Shown: in pieces, positions 37,656 to 47,034 of the stretch
Layout: each line of letters opens with the position of its first letter
How positions within the stretch are numbered: the first letter of the stretch is position 1
Source: Kitasatospora phosalacinea
GTDB lineage: Bacteria > Actinomycetota > Actinomycetes > Streptomycetales > Streptomycetaceae
Assembly (NCBI RefSeq): GCF_030268885.1
Contig: NZ_BSSA01000034.1
Coordinates: 1 to 64,000, forward strand
Direction of reading: 5' to 3'
DNA: 64,000 nucleotides
Made by a program: the position numbers and the translations under genes
Notes under the pieces: model-generated
What the model saw: only the letters and a program-made list of their open reading frames with translations
Told to the model about the DNA's origin: nothing
Database searches by the model: none

Positions 37656-37670
37656 CGCCCCGCGCCCCTC

Positions 37671-38306
37671 TCAGACCAGTTCGGCGGGCAGCTGGCGGGC
37701 CACCGCGGCGATCCGCCGCCCCGCCTCCACCCCTGAGCAGGCGTACGAGCCCAGTTCGACCTGCCGGGCGACGATACCCCGTTCGGCCCGCATCAGCCGC
37801 ACCCCCCGGCGCACCAGGTACGGCACCGACTTGCGGCCCTCCCGGACGTCCCGGCGGAAGCGCCGCCAGGCCGTGGTGGACGGCTTGTTGCGCAGGCACA
37901 GCGCGTCGCCCAGCAGCCCCTCGGCCCGGCAGCGGCGCACCAGCTCGGCGGCGAAGATGCCCTCCGCGACGAAGCCCGCCGCGCCGTCCAGCAGCAGCAC
38001 CCGGCTGCCCGAGCGCCCGTTGTCCGGGATCGAGTACACCGGCACCTCGGCCCACCCCTCGAAGGCCAGCGACCGGATCGCCGCCAGCGCCTGGTCCGCG
38101 TGCCAGGACAGCGGCGAGTCCCAGTCCGGGCCGCCCCCCTCCGGCAGCTGCGGCAGCGTCGGGTCGTCGCCGTCCTTGTAGAAGTCGTCCAGCTGCAGCA
38201 CCGGCAGTCCGCTGCGCTCGGCCAGCGAGGACTTCCCCGACCCCGAGGGGCCCGACAGCAGGATGACGCGGGATATCGGGCGGCGGTTCAGCGGGATGTC
38301 ACTCAC
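37671..38306 (-). CDS. Uridine kinase-like P-loop protein
   Basis: A 211-residue P-loop kinase: GPSGSGKSS (19-27), the acidic LDDFYKDGDDP segment typical of uridine kinases/phosphoribulokinase-like folds, LLLDGAAGFVAEGIF and an Arg-rich lid RRFRRDVREGRK. Actinobacterial members of this type are annotated uridine kinase. It would phosphorylate nucleosides, which suits the nucleoside-rich neighbourhood, but the substrate is inferred. GTG 38306; longer starts add a poorly conserved stretch. Confidence 0.8.
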   Translation of the reverse strand: MSDIPLNRRPISRVILLSGPSGSGKSSLAERSGLPVLQLDDFYKDGDDPTLPQLPEGGGPDWDSPLSWHADQALAAIRSLAFEGWAEVPVYSIPDNGRSGSRVLLLDGAAGFVAEGIFAAELVRRCRAEGLLGDALCLRNKPSTTAWRRFRRDVREGRKSVPYLVRRGVRLMRAERGIVARQVELGSYACSGVEAGRRIAAVARQLPAELV

Positions 38307-38383
38307 GGGGAACCAGTCTGAGGCATCGGAGGGGCAGCTCGGAACCCGCCGGTCGTCCCCTTCACGCTGCGTGCGGGCATGGG

Positions 38384-38422
38384 GACGGGCCCGCACCAGG
38401 GGGGGAGAAGTGCGGGCCCGTC
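38384..38422 (-). terminator. Terminator of the deoC-ALDH operon
   Basis: Perfect 13-bp arms GACGGGCCCGCAC (38384-38396) and GTGCGGGCCCGTC (38410-38422), 13-nt loop, about 75 bases beyond the stop of the truncated ALDH gene. Confidence 0.75.
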
Positions 38423-38497
38423 ACGGCCGTCCGGGCCCCGGGGGGGTAGGGCGCTGAGGACGGCCGGTCTGTGTGGAGTTGGCCGGTCGGAGGCGGG

Positions 38498-39418
38498 CTA
38501 GATGCCCATCGGGTGCCAGACCGTCTTCGTCTCCAGGAAGGAGAGCAGCCGCCCGGTGCCGGGCGCGGCCGTCCAGTCCTCCGCGGACGGGTCGGCGGCC
38601 GGTCGGACCACTCGCTTCAATGTATCGGCCGCCGCGGCCTCCAGCGCCGCCGCCGCGCCGGGCCCCTCGGGGTCGATCGCCCCGGCCAGGTCCAGCGCGT
38701 TGACGTCCTGGTGCGAGGCCAGCGTCGGGGCGAGGTCCGCGGTGCGGCCGGAGAGCAGGTTGACCACGCCGCCCGGCACGTCGGAGGTGGCCAGCACCTC
38801 GCCCAGCGACAGCGCGGGCAGCGGGGCCTGCTCGGCCGCCGCGACCACCACGGTGTTGCCGGTGGCGATCGCCGGGGCGACCACCGACACCAGGCCCAGC
38901 AGCGAGAAGCCGTACCCGGCCCGCGGCGCCAGCACGCCCACCACGCCGGTCGGCTCCGGCGTCGACAGGTTGAAGAACGGCCCCGCCACCGGGTTGGCGC
39001 CGCCCGCGACCTGCGCGACCTTGTCGGTCCAGCCCGCGTACCAGACCCAGCGGTCGATCGCCGCGTCCACCAGCGCCGCCGCCTTCTTCGCGCCGACGCC
39101 CTCGGCCGCCGCGACCTCGGCCGCGAACTGCTCCCGGCGGCCCTGCAGCATCTCGGCCACCCGGTACAGCACCTGGCCGCGGTTGTACGCGGTGGTGCCC
39201 GACCAGCCCTTGACCGCGGCGCGGGCCGCGAGCACGGCGTCCCGGGCGTCCTTGCGGGTGCCCAGCGGGGCGTTCGCCAGCCACTGGCCCTTCGTGTCGG
39301 TCACCTCGTACACCCGCCCGCTCTCCGAGCGCGGGAACTTCCCGCCGACGTACAGCTTGTAGGTCTTGCTGACCTGAATTCGTGCAGGGGTGTCAATGCG
39401 CAGGGCAGTCTCAGACAT
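38498..39418 (-). CDS. Truncated aldehyde dehydrogenase-like protein, lacks catalytic residues
   Basis: The 306 residues align with the N-terminal coenzyme-binding part of aldehyde dehydrogenases: LYVGGKFPRSESGRVYEV, WLANAPLGTRKDARDAV, TGVVGVLAPRAGYGF, IATGNTVVVAA and VPGGVVNLLSG. The Glu of the LELGG motif and the GQxC catalytic cysteine are missing, and the protein ends where the catalytic domain should be. It overlaps the full-length ALDH gene by 8 bases. The pair resembles a split ALDH16, in which a second, non-catalytic ALDH domain follows the active one. Confidence 0.85.
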   Translation of the reverse strand: MSETALRIDTPARIQVSKTYKLYVGGKFPRSESGRVYEVTDTKGQWLANAPLGTRKDARDAVLAARAAVKGWSGTTAYNRGQVLYRVAEMLQGRREQFAAEVAAAEGVGAKKAAALVDAAIDRWVWYAGWTDKVAQVAGGANPVAGPFFNLSTPEPTGVVGVLAPRAGYGFSLLGLVSVVAPAIATGNTVVVAAAEQAPLPALSLGEVLATSDVPGGVVNLLSGRTADLAPTLASHQDVNALDLAGAIDPEGPGAAAALEAAAADTLKRVVRPAADPSAEDWTAAPGTGRLLSFLETKTVWHPMGI

Positions 39419-40901
39419 CGAGGTACGCCTCCAGGCCGTGGCGACCGCCCTCGCGGCCGTAACCGGACTCCTTGTACCCGCCGAACGGCGAGGTCGGGTC
39501 GAACTTGTTGAAGGTGTTCGCCCACACCACGCCCGCCCGGAGCCGGTTCGCCATCCACAGGATGCGCGAGCCCTTCTCCGTCCAGATGCCCGCGGACAGG
39601 CCGTACGGGGTGTTGTTGGCCTTCTCCACCGCCTCGGCGGGGGTGCGGAAGGTCAGCACGGACAGCACCGGGCCGAAGATCTCCTCGCGGGCGATCCGGT
39701 GCGCCTGCGAGACGCCGGTGAACAGCGTCGGGCGGAACCAGTAGCCCGCGCCCGGGAGTTCGCACTCGGGGGCCCAGCGCTCGGCGCCCTCCTGCTCGCC
39801 CGCGGCGGCCAGCTCGGTGATCCGGGCCAGCTGCTCGGCCGAGTTGATCGCGCCGACGTCGGTGTTCTTGTCCAGCGGGTCGCCGACCCGCAGGGTGCCC
39901 ATCCGGCGCTTGAGCGCGTCCAGCAGCTCGTCCTGCACCGACTCCTGCACCAGCAGGCGGCTGCCCGCGCAGCACACGTGGCCCTGGTTGAAGAAGATGC
40001 CGTTGACGATGCCCTCGACCGCCTGGTCCAGCGGCGCGTCGTCGAACACGATGTTCGCGGCCTTGCCGCCCAGCTCCAGGCTCAGCTTCTTGCGGGTGCC
40101 CGCCACCTGCTTGGCGATGGCCCGGCCGACCGGGGTCGAGCCGGTGAAGGCGACCTTGTCCACGTCCGGGTGGGCGGTCAGCGCGGCGCCGGTGCGGCCG
40201 TCGCCGGTGACGATGTTCACCACGCCCTTCGGCAGGCCCGCCTGGCGGCAGATCTCGGCGAAGCGCAGGGCGGTCAGCGGGGTGGTCTCGGCGGGCTTCA
40301 GCACCACCGTGTTGCCGGTGGCCAGCGCCGGGGCGACCTTCCAGGCCAGCATCAGCAGCGGGAAGTTCCACGGGATGACCTGCGCGGCCACGCCCAGCGG
40401 CCGCGGGTTCGGCCCGTAGCCGGCGAAGTCCAGCTTGTCGGCCCAGCCTGCGTAGTAGAAGAAGTGCGCGGCGACCAGCGGCAGGTCGACGTCGCGGGTC
40501 TCCCGGATCGGCTTGCCGTTGTCGATCGACTCCAGCACGGCCAGTTCGCGGCTGCGCTCCTGGACGATCCGGGCGATCCGGAACAGGTACTTGGCGCGCT
40601 CGCTGCCCGGCAGCGCCGACCAGTCGGCGAACGCCTTCCGGGCCGCCCGCACCGCGCGGTCCACGTCCTCCCCGGTGCCCTGCGCGAACTCGGCGAGCAC
40701 CTGCTCGGTCGCCGGGTTGACGGTCTTGAGCGCCTCCGAACCGGAGGAGTCGACGAACTCGCCGCCGATGAAGTGGCCGTAGCTGGTGGCGATCTCACCC
40801 GCGGCGGCGGGGGACTCGGGGGCCGGGGCGTACTCGAACAGGCCGGATCGCCGCACGGGCCCGGTCGGGGTCTCGGTCTCGGTCTTCTTGGTCTTGGCCA
40901 T
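39411..40901 (-). CDS. NAD(P)-dependent aldehyde dehydrogenase
   Basis: A complete 496-residue ALDH. Nucleotide-binding VIPWNFPLLM and FTGSTPVGR, the general base E276 in LSLELGGK and the nucleophile C310 in GHVCCAGSR are present, and the C-terminal SPFGGYKESGYGREGG closes the fold. Lying 5 bases after deoC, it probably oxidises the acetaldehyde released by deoxyribose-phosphate aldolase (to acetate or acetyl-CoA). The start ATG 40901 has GAGGAC upstream, within the deoC stop region. Confidence 0.93.
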   Translation of the reverse strand: MAKTKKTETETPTGPVRRSGLFEYAPAPESPAAAGEIATSYGHFIGGEFVDSSGSEALKTVNPATEQVLAEFAQGTGEDVDRAVRAARKAFADWSALPGSERAKYLFRIARIVQERSRELAVLESIDNGKPIRETRDVDLPLVAAHFFYYAGWADKLDFAGYGPNPRPLGVAAQVIPWNFPLLMLAWKVAPALATGNTVVLKPAETTPLTALRFAEICRQAGLPKGVVNIVTGDGRTGAALTAHPDVDKVAFTGSTPVGRAIAKQVAGTRKKLSLELGGKAANIVFDDAPLDQAVEGIVNGIFFNQGHVCCAGSRLLVQESVQDELLDALKRRMGTLRVGDPLDKNTDVGAINSAEQLARITELAAAGEQEGAERWAPECELPGAGYWFRPTLFTGVSQAHRIAREEIFGPVLSVLTFRTPAEAVEKANNTPYGLSAGIWTEKGSRILWMANRLRAGVVWANTFNKFDPTSPFGGYKESGYGREGGRHGLEAYLDV

Positions 40902-40906
40902 CGTCC

Positions 40907-41899
40907 TCAGTCCACCGTCACGTAGTCGGGACCGGAGTACCGTCCGGTGCTCAGCTTCTGGCGCTGCATCAGCAGGTCGTTCAGCAGGCTGGAGGCGCCG
41001 AACCGGAACCAGTGCGGGCTGAGCCAGTCGTCGCCCAGCGTCTCGTTCACCATCACCAGGTACTTCATCGCGTCCTTGGTGGTGCGGATGCCGCCGGCCG
41101 GCTTCACGCCGATCTGCACGCCGGTCGCCGCGCGGAAGTCCCGCACCGCCTCCAGCATCAGCAGCGTCACCGGCGGGGTCGCGTTCACGGCGACCTTGCC
41201 GGTGGAGGTCTTGATGAAGTCCGCGCCCGCGATCATCGCCAGCCAGGACGCCCGGCGGACGTTGTCGTACGTCTGCAGCTCGCCGGTCTCGAAGATCACC
41301 TTGAGGTGGGCCGAGGTGCCGTCGGGGCGCTCGCAGGCCGCCTTGACGGCCCGGATCGTCTCGAACACCTCCAGGTAGCGGCCGGAGAGGAACGCGCCCC
41401 GGTCGATCACCATGTCGATCTCGTCCGCGCCCGCGGCGACCGCCTCCGCGGTGTCCGCCAGCTTGACCGGCAGCCCGGCCCGGCCGGAGGGGAAGGCGGT
41501 GGCCACCGAGGCGACCTGGACGCCGCTGCCGCGCAGCGCCTCCTTCGCGGTGGCGACCATGTCCGGGTACACGCAGACCGCCGCGACCTGCGGGGTGGAG
41601 CGGTCGGACGGGTCCGGGTTCAGGCCCTTCGCGCACAGCGAGCGGACCTTGCCGACCGTGTCCGCGCCCTCCAGCGTGGTCAGGTCGATCATCGAGATGG
41701 CGAGATCGATGGCGAACGCCTTGGCGGTCGTCTTGATCGACCGCGTGCCGAGGGTCGCGGCCCGCGACTCCAGGCCGACCTGATCGACCCCGGGCAGGCC
41801 GTGCAGGAAACGGCGCAAGGTGGCCTCGGACGCCGCGACGTCCGAGAGGCCGCCGCCCGCGGCGCCGGGGGCGTTGGCTGCAAGAGTGGACATAGTCAC
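40907..41899 (-). CDS. deoC: Deoxyribose-phosphate aldolase
   Basis: Class I aldolase cleaving 2-deoxyribose-5-phosphate to glyceraldehyde-3-phosphate and acetaldehyde. The 330 residues include an N-terminal extension (about 70 residues) beyond the E. coli enzyme. The Schiff-base lysine is K230 in FIKTSTGK; the second active lysine is K266 in VKPAGGIRT. GTG 41899 is chosen because it lies six bases after a TATGCT -10 element (leaderless); ATG 41893 is the alternative. First gene of deoC-ALDH-truncated ALDH. Confidence 0.94.
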   Translation of the reverse strand: MTMSTLAANAPGAAGGGLSDVAASEATLRRFLHGLPGVDQVGLESRAATLGTRSIKTTAKAFAIDLAISMIDLTTLEGADTVGKVRSLCAKGLNPDPSDRSTPQVAAVCVYPDMVATAKEALRGSGVQVASVATAFPSGRAGLPVKLADTAEAVAAGADEIDMVIDRGAFLSGRYLEVFETIRAVKAACERPDGTSAHLKVIFETGELQTYDNVRRASWLAMIAGADFIKTSTGKVAVNATPPVTLLMLEAVRDFRAATGVQIGVKPAGGIRTTKDAMKYLVMVNETLGDDWLSPHWFRFGASSLLNDLLMQRQKLSTGRYSGPDYVTVD

Positions 41900-41905
41900 C
41901 AGAGC

Positions 41906-41924
41906 AGCATATCTACGCGCGTAG
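41906..41924 (-). promoter_or_regulatory. deoC promoter with perfect nucleoside operator
   Basis: The perfect palindrome CTACGCGCGTAG (41913-41924) lies one base from the -10 TATGCT (complement of 41906-41911), which is six bases from the GTG start. The layout mirrors the add promoter. Confidence 0.75.
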
Positions 41925-41986
41925 GAAGCCGGTAGGGCGGGGCGGTTTCGAGTCCTGACCGAAATGTGCCCCGTCCCGCCGGGCGG

Positions 41987-42691
41987 CTACCGCGGGAAGG
42001 GCGCGCGGGCCACCAGCCGCGGCTGCGGCGGGCCGGACGGCGGCGGGGCGTTCAGCTCCACCGGCGGATCGACCAGCAGCACCACCTCGTACCGGCCCGG
42101 CTCCGCCCACACCTGCGACCACCGCACCGAGGGGCAGAGCCCGTCGCGCGCGCCCAGCGGCACCCTCAGCGGCGAGTCCGGCGTCAGGTGGTAGACGTAG
42201 CCGACCGCGTCCACTCCCGGCTCGTAGCGGTCGCCGGGGCGCTTCAGCACCGGGCCGCCGCCGACCACCACGCCGTCGCGCAGGTACAGCACCTCCAGGT
42301 AGTTCGGCGGCGAGCCGATCGCCTCGAAGGCCCGGTCCGTGCGGAATCCGGCCTCGATCACCGGACCCGCGTCGTGGCCCGCCCTGCGGACCGAGGCCAC
42401 CGACAGGGTGACCCCGTTCGCGGTGGCGGGCCCCGCCAGGGGCGGGCGCCGGCCGCAGGCGTACGGGTCGTCCGACGGGCCGGCGGCGTCGGCCCCGCCG
42501 CCGGGGCCGGACCAGCGCACCGCGCCCAGCACCGCCGCGGCCGCCAGCGCCAGCGCCGTGCCGCCGGTCAGCGCCCGCCGGGCCAGGCGGCCGCGGCGGA
42601 CCCGGCGCACCAGCAGCGCGGTGTCCAGCTCCGGCGGCTCGGCCAGCTCGGCGGCCCCGGGCAGTTGCTCGCGGAGTTCCTCGGGGTTCAC
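41987..42691 (-). CDS. Putative anti-sigma/membrane-anchored partner of the SigE-type sigma factor
   Basis: A 234-residue protein with a short cytoplasmic N-terminus (about 1-40), one membrane helix (about 41-60) and an extracytoplasmic domain with two cysteines (about 79 and 193). No zinc anti-sigma HxxxCxxC motif is present. Its GTG overlaps the stop of the sigma factor gene (GTGA), and this pairing is what suggests an anti-sigma role. Confidence 0.65.
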   Translation of the reverse strand: MNPEELREQLPGAAELAEPPELDTALLVRRVRRGRLARRALTGGTALALAAAAVLGAVRWSGPGGGADAAGPSDDPYACGRRPPLAGPATANGVTLSVASVRRAGHDAGPVIEAGFRTDRAFEAIGSPPNYLEVLYLRDGVVVGGGPVLKRPGDRYEPGVDAVGYVYHLTPDSPLRVPLGARDGLCPSVRWSQVWAEPGRYEVVLLVDPPVELNAPPPSGPPQPRLVARAPFPR

Positions 42692-43206
42692 GCGCCACCA
42701 CCTTCCTCGGGCGCCCGTCGGTCCGTCCCCAGCGCCGCGCCCAGGCGCGCCAGCCCGTCGCTGAGGTGCCGCTTCACGGTGCCCTCGCGGCAGCCCAGCC
42801 GGTCGGCGACCCCCGCGACCGGCAGGTCCTCGTCGTAGCGCAGCACCACGCAGGCCCGCTGGGCGGGCGAGAGCGCGTCCAGCGCGGTCAGCAGCCGCAG
42901 CCGGTCGGCGACCGGACCGCTGTGGTCGGCGTCGGCCTCCGGCCCGGCCACCCGGGGCACCAGCAGGGCGTAGCGCCGCCGCCGCCGGTGCTGGTCGAGG
43001 AAGCGGTTGAGCATCGTCCGGCGGACGTACCCCTCCAGCCGTCCGAGCTCCCAGGAGCGGTGCGGCCGGGCGAAGACCCGCACCAGCGCCTCCTGCACCA
43101 GGTCCGCGGCCTCCGCCCGGTCCCCGGTCAGCAGGAAGCCGTACCGGTTCAGCTCGGCGCCGCGCACCGCCACCAGTTCGGCGAGCAGGCCCGCCCAGTC
43201 CGCCAC
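42688..43206 (-). CDS. SigE-family ECF sigma factor
   Basis: A 172-residue sigma factor: region 2 (LTGDRAEAADLVQEALVRVFA, YVRRTMLNRFLDQHRRRRR) and region 4 (LSPAQRACVVLRYDEDLPVAGVADRLGCREGTVKRHLSDGL). The SigE family (SigE-type of Actinobacteria, 160-180 residues) usually pairs with a membrane regulator encoded next to it, as here. GTG 43206. Confidence 0.88.
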   Translation of the reverse strand: MADWAGLLAELVAVRGAELNRYGFLLTGDRAEAADLVQEALVRVFARPHRSWELGRLEGYVRRTMLNRFLDQHRRRRRYALLVPRVAGPEADADHSGPVADRLRLLTALDALSPAQRACVVLRYDEDLPVAGVADRLGCREGTVKRHLSDGLARLGAALGTDRRAPEEGGGA

Positions 43207-43319
43207 CGCTTCCCCCTCCGTCGTCCCCCACCCGGTACCACGAACCGGTGGACGGTTTCGTTGGGGGGCGGAGCACGACGGGGGCGGAGCACGGCCCGCG
43301 CGGCGGGGACAATGGCGGG

Positions 43320-43910
43320 ATGGACGGCGGAACGAAGGCGCGGGGGCGGCGGCCCGGGGGCGAGGACACCCGGGGGGCGGTGCTGGCGGCGGCCCGGGCG
43401 GAGTTCGCGGCGCGCGGCTACCAGAAGGCCAGCATGCGGGCGATCGCCCGCGGCGCGGGGGTGGACGCGGCGCTGCTGCACCACTACTTCGGCACCAAGG
43501 ACCGGCTGTTCATGGCGGCGCTGGAGTTCCCGCTGGACCCGCGGGCGGTGGCGGAGAACGTGTTCGCGGGCGACCCGGCCACGGTCGGCGAGCGGGTCGC
43601 GGGCTTCGTGGTGGGGCTGTGGGAGCAGCCGGAGGTCCGGGAGCGGCTGCTGGCGCTGGTGCGGACCGCGGCGACCGACGAGGAGGTGGCGGCCCTGATG
43701 CGCGGCTTCATGGTGGCCGAGCTGGTGGGCCGGGTGGCGTCCCAACTGGAGTGCGCCGAGCCGGAGTTGCGGGTGGAGATGGCGATGTCGCAGATCATCG
43801 GGCTGGCGATGGCCCGGTACGTGATCGCGGTGGAGCCGCTCGCCTCGGCACCCCCGGAGGCGATCGTCCCGCTGCTGGGACGCGCGCTCCAGGGGTGCCT
43901 GACGGGCTGA
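43320..43910 (+). CDS. TetR-family regulator
   Basis: A 196-residue TetR repressor: HTH at about 20-65 (ARGYQKASMRAIARGAGVDAALLHHYFGTKDRLF), then a ligand domain with the TetR_C_17-like pattern LWEQPEVRERLLALVRTAATDEE. ATG 43320 is six bases after a GACAAT -10, so leaderless. It converges on metG with 4 bases between stops. The target is unknown. Confidence 0.9.
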   Translation: MDGGTKARGRRPGGEDTRGAVLAAARAEFAARGYQKASMRAIARGAGVDAALLHHYFGTKDRLFMAALEFPLDPRAVAENVFAGDPATVGERVAGFVVGLWEQPEVRERLLALVRTAATDEEVAALMRGFMVAELVGRVASQLECAEPELRVEMAMSQIIGLAMARYVIAVEPLASAPPEAIVPLLGRALQGCLTG

Positions 43911-43914
43911 GCGG

Positions 43915-45624
43915 TCAGACCTGGCCGCCGCCGAAGCGCTCGGTCCAGGCGGCCAGGTCCTCGTCGGTGATCTTGGCGAACAGCACCGGCGGGACGGTGA
44001 AGCCCGTCCCGGCCGGGACGAGGGCCAGCGCGCGGGCCTCCTCGGCGGAGACCCAGGTGCGGGTGTCGCCCTCCAGCGCGAAGGACCGCCGGATCGCCCC
44101 GGCCGCGGCCGGGATGAACGGCTCGGAGACCACCGCGTACAGGTGGATCAGGTTGATCGCGGTGCGCAGGGTGCGCGCGGCCGCCTCCGGGTCGGTCTTG
44201 ATCGCGGTCCACGGCGCGGTGACGTCCAGGTACGCGTTGCCCGCCGACCACAGGGCGCGCAGCGCCTGCGCGGCCTTGCGGAAGTTGAGCGCGTCGAGCT
44301 GGGCCTCGTACTCGGCGAGCAGCTCGGCGATCTGGGCGCCCAGCTGCTGCTCCGCCTCGCCGTTGGCCGCGCCCGCCGGGACCTCGTCGCCGAAGCGCTT
44401 GCGGCTGAAGGACAGCACCCGGTTGACGAAGTTGCCCAGGGTGTCGGCGAGGTCCTTGTTGACCGTCGCCGCGAAGAGGTCCCAGGTGAAGCTGGAGTCG
44501 TCGGACTCCGGGGCGTTCGCCATCAGGTAGTAGCGCCAGTAGTCGGCGGGCAGCAGCTCCAGCGCGACGTCGGTGAAGATGCCGAGCTTCTGGCTGGTGG
44601 AGAACTTCCCGCCGTAGTACGTCAGCCAGTTGAACGCCTTGACGTAGTCGACCTTCTTCCACGGCCGGCGCGAGCCCAGGATCGTCGCCGGGAACATCAC
44701 CGTGTGGAACGGGACGTTGTCCTTCGCCATGAACTCGGTGTACCGGACGGTGTCGTCCGCCTCGTACCACCAGGAGCGCCAGTCGCCGCCGGTCGCGTCC
44801 GCCCACTCCTTGGTCGCGCCGATGTACTCGATCGGGGCGTCGAACCAGACGTAGAACACCTTGCCCTCGGCGGCCAGTTCGGGCCACACGTCGGCCGGGA
44901 CGGGGACGCCCCACTCCAGGTCGCGGGTGATCGCGCGGTCCTGCAGGCCCTCGGTCAGCCACTTGCGGGCGATCGAGGAGGCCAGCACCGGCCAGTTGTC
45001 GCCGTTCGCGGCGATCCACCGCTCGACCTCGTCGGTCAGCTTCGACTGGAGGAGGAAGAGGTGCTTGGTCTCGCGGACCTCCAGCTCGGAGCTGCCGCTG
45101 ATCGCCGAGCGCGGCTCCAGCAGGTCCGTCGGGTCCAGCACCCGGGTGCAGTTCTCGCACTGGTCGCCGCGCGCCTTGTCGTAGCCGCAGTGCGGGCAGG
45201 TGCCGACGATGTAGCGGTCCGGCAGGAAGCGGCCGTCCGCGATCGAGTACACCTGGCGGATCGCCCGCTCCTCGATGAAGCCGTTGGCGTGCAGCTCGCG
45301 GGCGATCTCCTGGGTGATCTCCCGGTTCTGCGGGGAGGAGGAGCGGCCGAAGTAGTCGAAGGACAGCTGGAAGCCGTCGTAGACCGCCTTCTGCTGGTCG
45401 TGCGCGCGGGCGCAGAACTCGGCCACCGGCAGCCCGGCCTCCTGCGCGGCCAGCTCGGCGGGGGTGCCGTGCTCGTCGGTCGCGCAGATGTACAGCACCT
45501 CGTGGCCGCGCTGGCGCAGGTACCGGGCGTAGACGTCCGCCGGGAGCATCGACCCGACCATGTTGCCCAGGTGCTTGATCCCGTTGATGTAGGGAAGCGC
45601 GCTGGTGATCAACTGCCGAGTCAT
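43915..45624 (-). CDS. metG: Methionyl-tRNA synthetase, unusual KFSTS type
   Basis: Charges tRNA-Met. The 569 residues hold the class I HIGH-like motif KHLGN (17-21), a zinc knuckle C143/C146/C156/C159, the WFDAPIEYIG methionine pocket, and the second signature as KFSTS (340-344) instead of KMSKS. The helical anticodon domain is complete (to about 540); no C-terminal tRNA-binding domain. This type resembles MetRS known from some proteobacteria and Deinococcus. In a streptomycete it is likely a second MetRS beside the housekeeping one. ATG 45624. Convergent with the TetR gene. Confidence 0.88.
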   Translation of the reverse strand: MTRQLITSALPYINGIKHLGNMVGSMLPADVYARYLRQRGHEVLYICATDEHGTPAELAAQEAGLPVAEFCARAHDQQKAVYDGFQLSFDYFGRSSSPQNREITQEIARELHANGFIEERAIRQVYSIADGRFLPDRYIVGTCPHCGYDKARGDQCENCTRVLDPTDLLEPRSAISGSSELEVRETKHLFLLQSKLTDEVERWIAANGDNWPVLASSIARKWLTEGLQDRAITRDLEWGVPVPADVWPELAAEGKVFYVWFDAPIEYIGATKEWADATGGDWRSWWYEADDTVRYTEFMAKDNVPFHTVMFPATILGSRRPWKKVDYVKAFNWLTYYGGKFSTSQKLGIFTDVALELLPADYWRYYLMANAPESDDSSFTWDLFAATVNKDLADTLGNFVNRVLSFSRKRFGDEVPAGAANGEAEQQLGAQIAELLAEYEAQLDALNFRKAAQALRALWSAGNAYLDVTAPWTAIKTDPEAAARTLRTAINLIHLYAVVSEPFIPAAAGAIRRSFALEGDTRTWVSAEEARALALVPAGTGFTVPPVLFAKITDEDLAAWTERFGGGQV

Positions 45625-45807
45625 CCTGGGGGACTCCCATGCTCTCCGGCGGGTGCCCCGGGGCGCCCGCGGGCTGGTTCGGAAGAGCCGGTGCGGGGCG
45701 TTTCGGCTGCCGTCCGGCCGGACGCCAATCGTACCCAACCGGGGTGTCCCGGCCGTACCGCTTATCGGGAGGCTGTCAAGGGGGCCCGGCACGGGGGCGG
45801 GCGGCGC

Positions 45808-46997
45808 TCAGATCGCGTACCGCCAGGTCGTCAACAGGTAGGCGCCGTACCAGGATCCGAACAGCGCCGCGCCGCCCAGCACCACCCACCGGGTGGTCCG
45901 CCGGGCCCGGGCCAACGCCAGGGCCGCGGGCAGCAGCACCACCAGCGCCGGGGCCAGCAGCCGCGGCTTGCAGTGGTAGTAGTTGCTCTGCGCCAGCGCC
46001 AGCACCACCACCAGCGCCCCGTACACCAGCAGCGGCGGCCAGACCGACCGGCGCACCGCCAGCCCCGCCGCCAGCAGGTGCGCCACCAGCAGGACCGCGA
46101 CGCTCACCTCCACCCAGCCGTTCCCGCGGTGCAGCGCGGCCACCGCGAACTCCCAGGACGACCGCCCCAGTCCCAGCGGGTGTCCCAGCCCGCCCGCTGC
46201 ACCGCGAACCACGCGTCCGGCGATCCCAGGCGCTCGGCCACCCACGCCAGGTACAGCGGCGTCCCGGTGCACGCCAGCAGCACGGCCGCCACCGGCCGCA
46301 CCCGGCGTCCCGGACGGCGGCGCAGCCCGCCCGCCGCGGCCACCGCCAGCGCGACCACCACCGCGACGCCCGCGGGCCGGGTCAGCCCCGCCAGGAACGC
46401 GCACGCCCCGGCCGCCGCCCAGTGCCCGCGGCGCGCCGCCAGCAGCGTGCCCGCCGCCAGCGCCAGGAACAGCGACTCGCTGTACGCCATGAAGAACACC
46501 AGCGACATCGGCTGCGCCGCCACCAGCAGCACCAGCACGACGGTCGCCGCCCGCCGCGAGTGCAGCCCGGCCACCAGCCGGTGCACCAGCACCAGCGCGA
46601 GCAGCAGCGCCAGCTGGGCCGTCAGCACCGCCGCGCCCGACCAGCCCAGGCCGGTGACGGCGTGCACGGCACGGACCAGCAGCGGGAACAGCGGGAAGAA
46701 CGCCAGGTCGTTGCCGGTGAGCTCGCCGTCCGGGGTGTACGTGAAGCGGTCCGGGTAGCCGTGGGCGGCGATCTCGACGAAGTGCCGCCCGTCCCACGCG
46801 GTCAGGCGCTCCAGCAGCGGGGTGCCGGGCTCCGCCATCGCCGCGAGCAGCGCCAGGTGCAGCACCAACGCCCCCGCGTGCACGGCTGACGCCGGGCCCG
46901 CCGCGCGCTTGAGGCGGCGCGCGAACGGGGGCCCGGCGGGCGGGCGCGGTGCGGGCAGGGTGGGGAGCGGGGGGTCGGCCAGGGCGCTGCGGGGCAC
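45808..46997 (-). pseudogene. Frameshifted GT-C type membrane mannosyltransferase-like gene
   Basis: Two frames join to one PIG-V-like protein. The first frame (from GTG 46997) carries hydrophobic helices, the loop motif WDGRHFVEIAAHGYP and NDLAFFPLFPLL, and is intact to GWDTRWDWGG near 46165. The sequence then continues in another frame as GRSSWEFAVAALHRGNGW and helices up to the stop at 45808. The span of 1190 bases is not a multiple of three, so a single-base indel at about 46160-46175 breaks the gene, either truly or by sequencing error in a G/C run. If intact it would transfer mannose from a lipid-linked donor on the outer face of the membrane. Confidence 0.8.
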
Positions 46998-47034
46998 GGA
47001 CGGGTCCTTTCGGCAGACGAAGGGGAACAGACCG

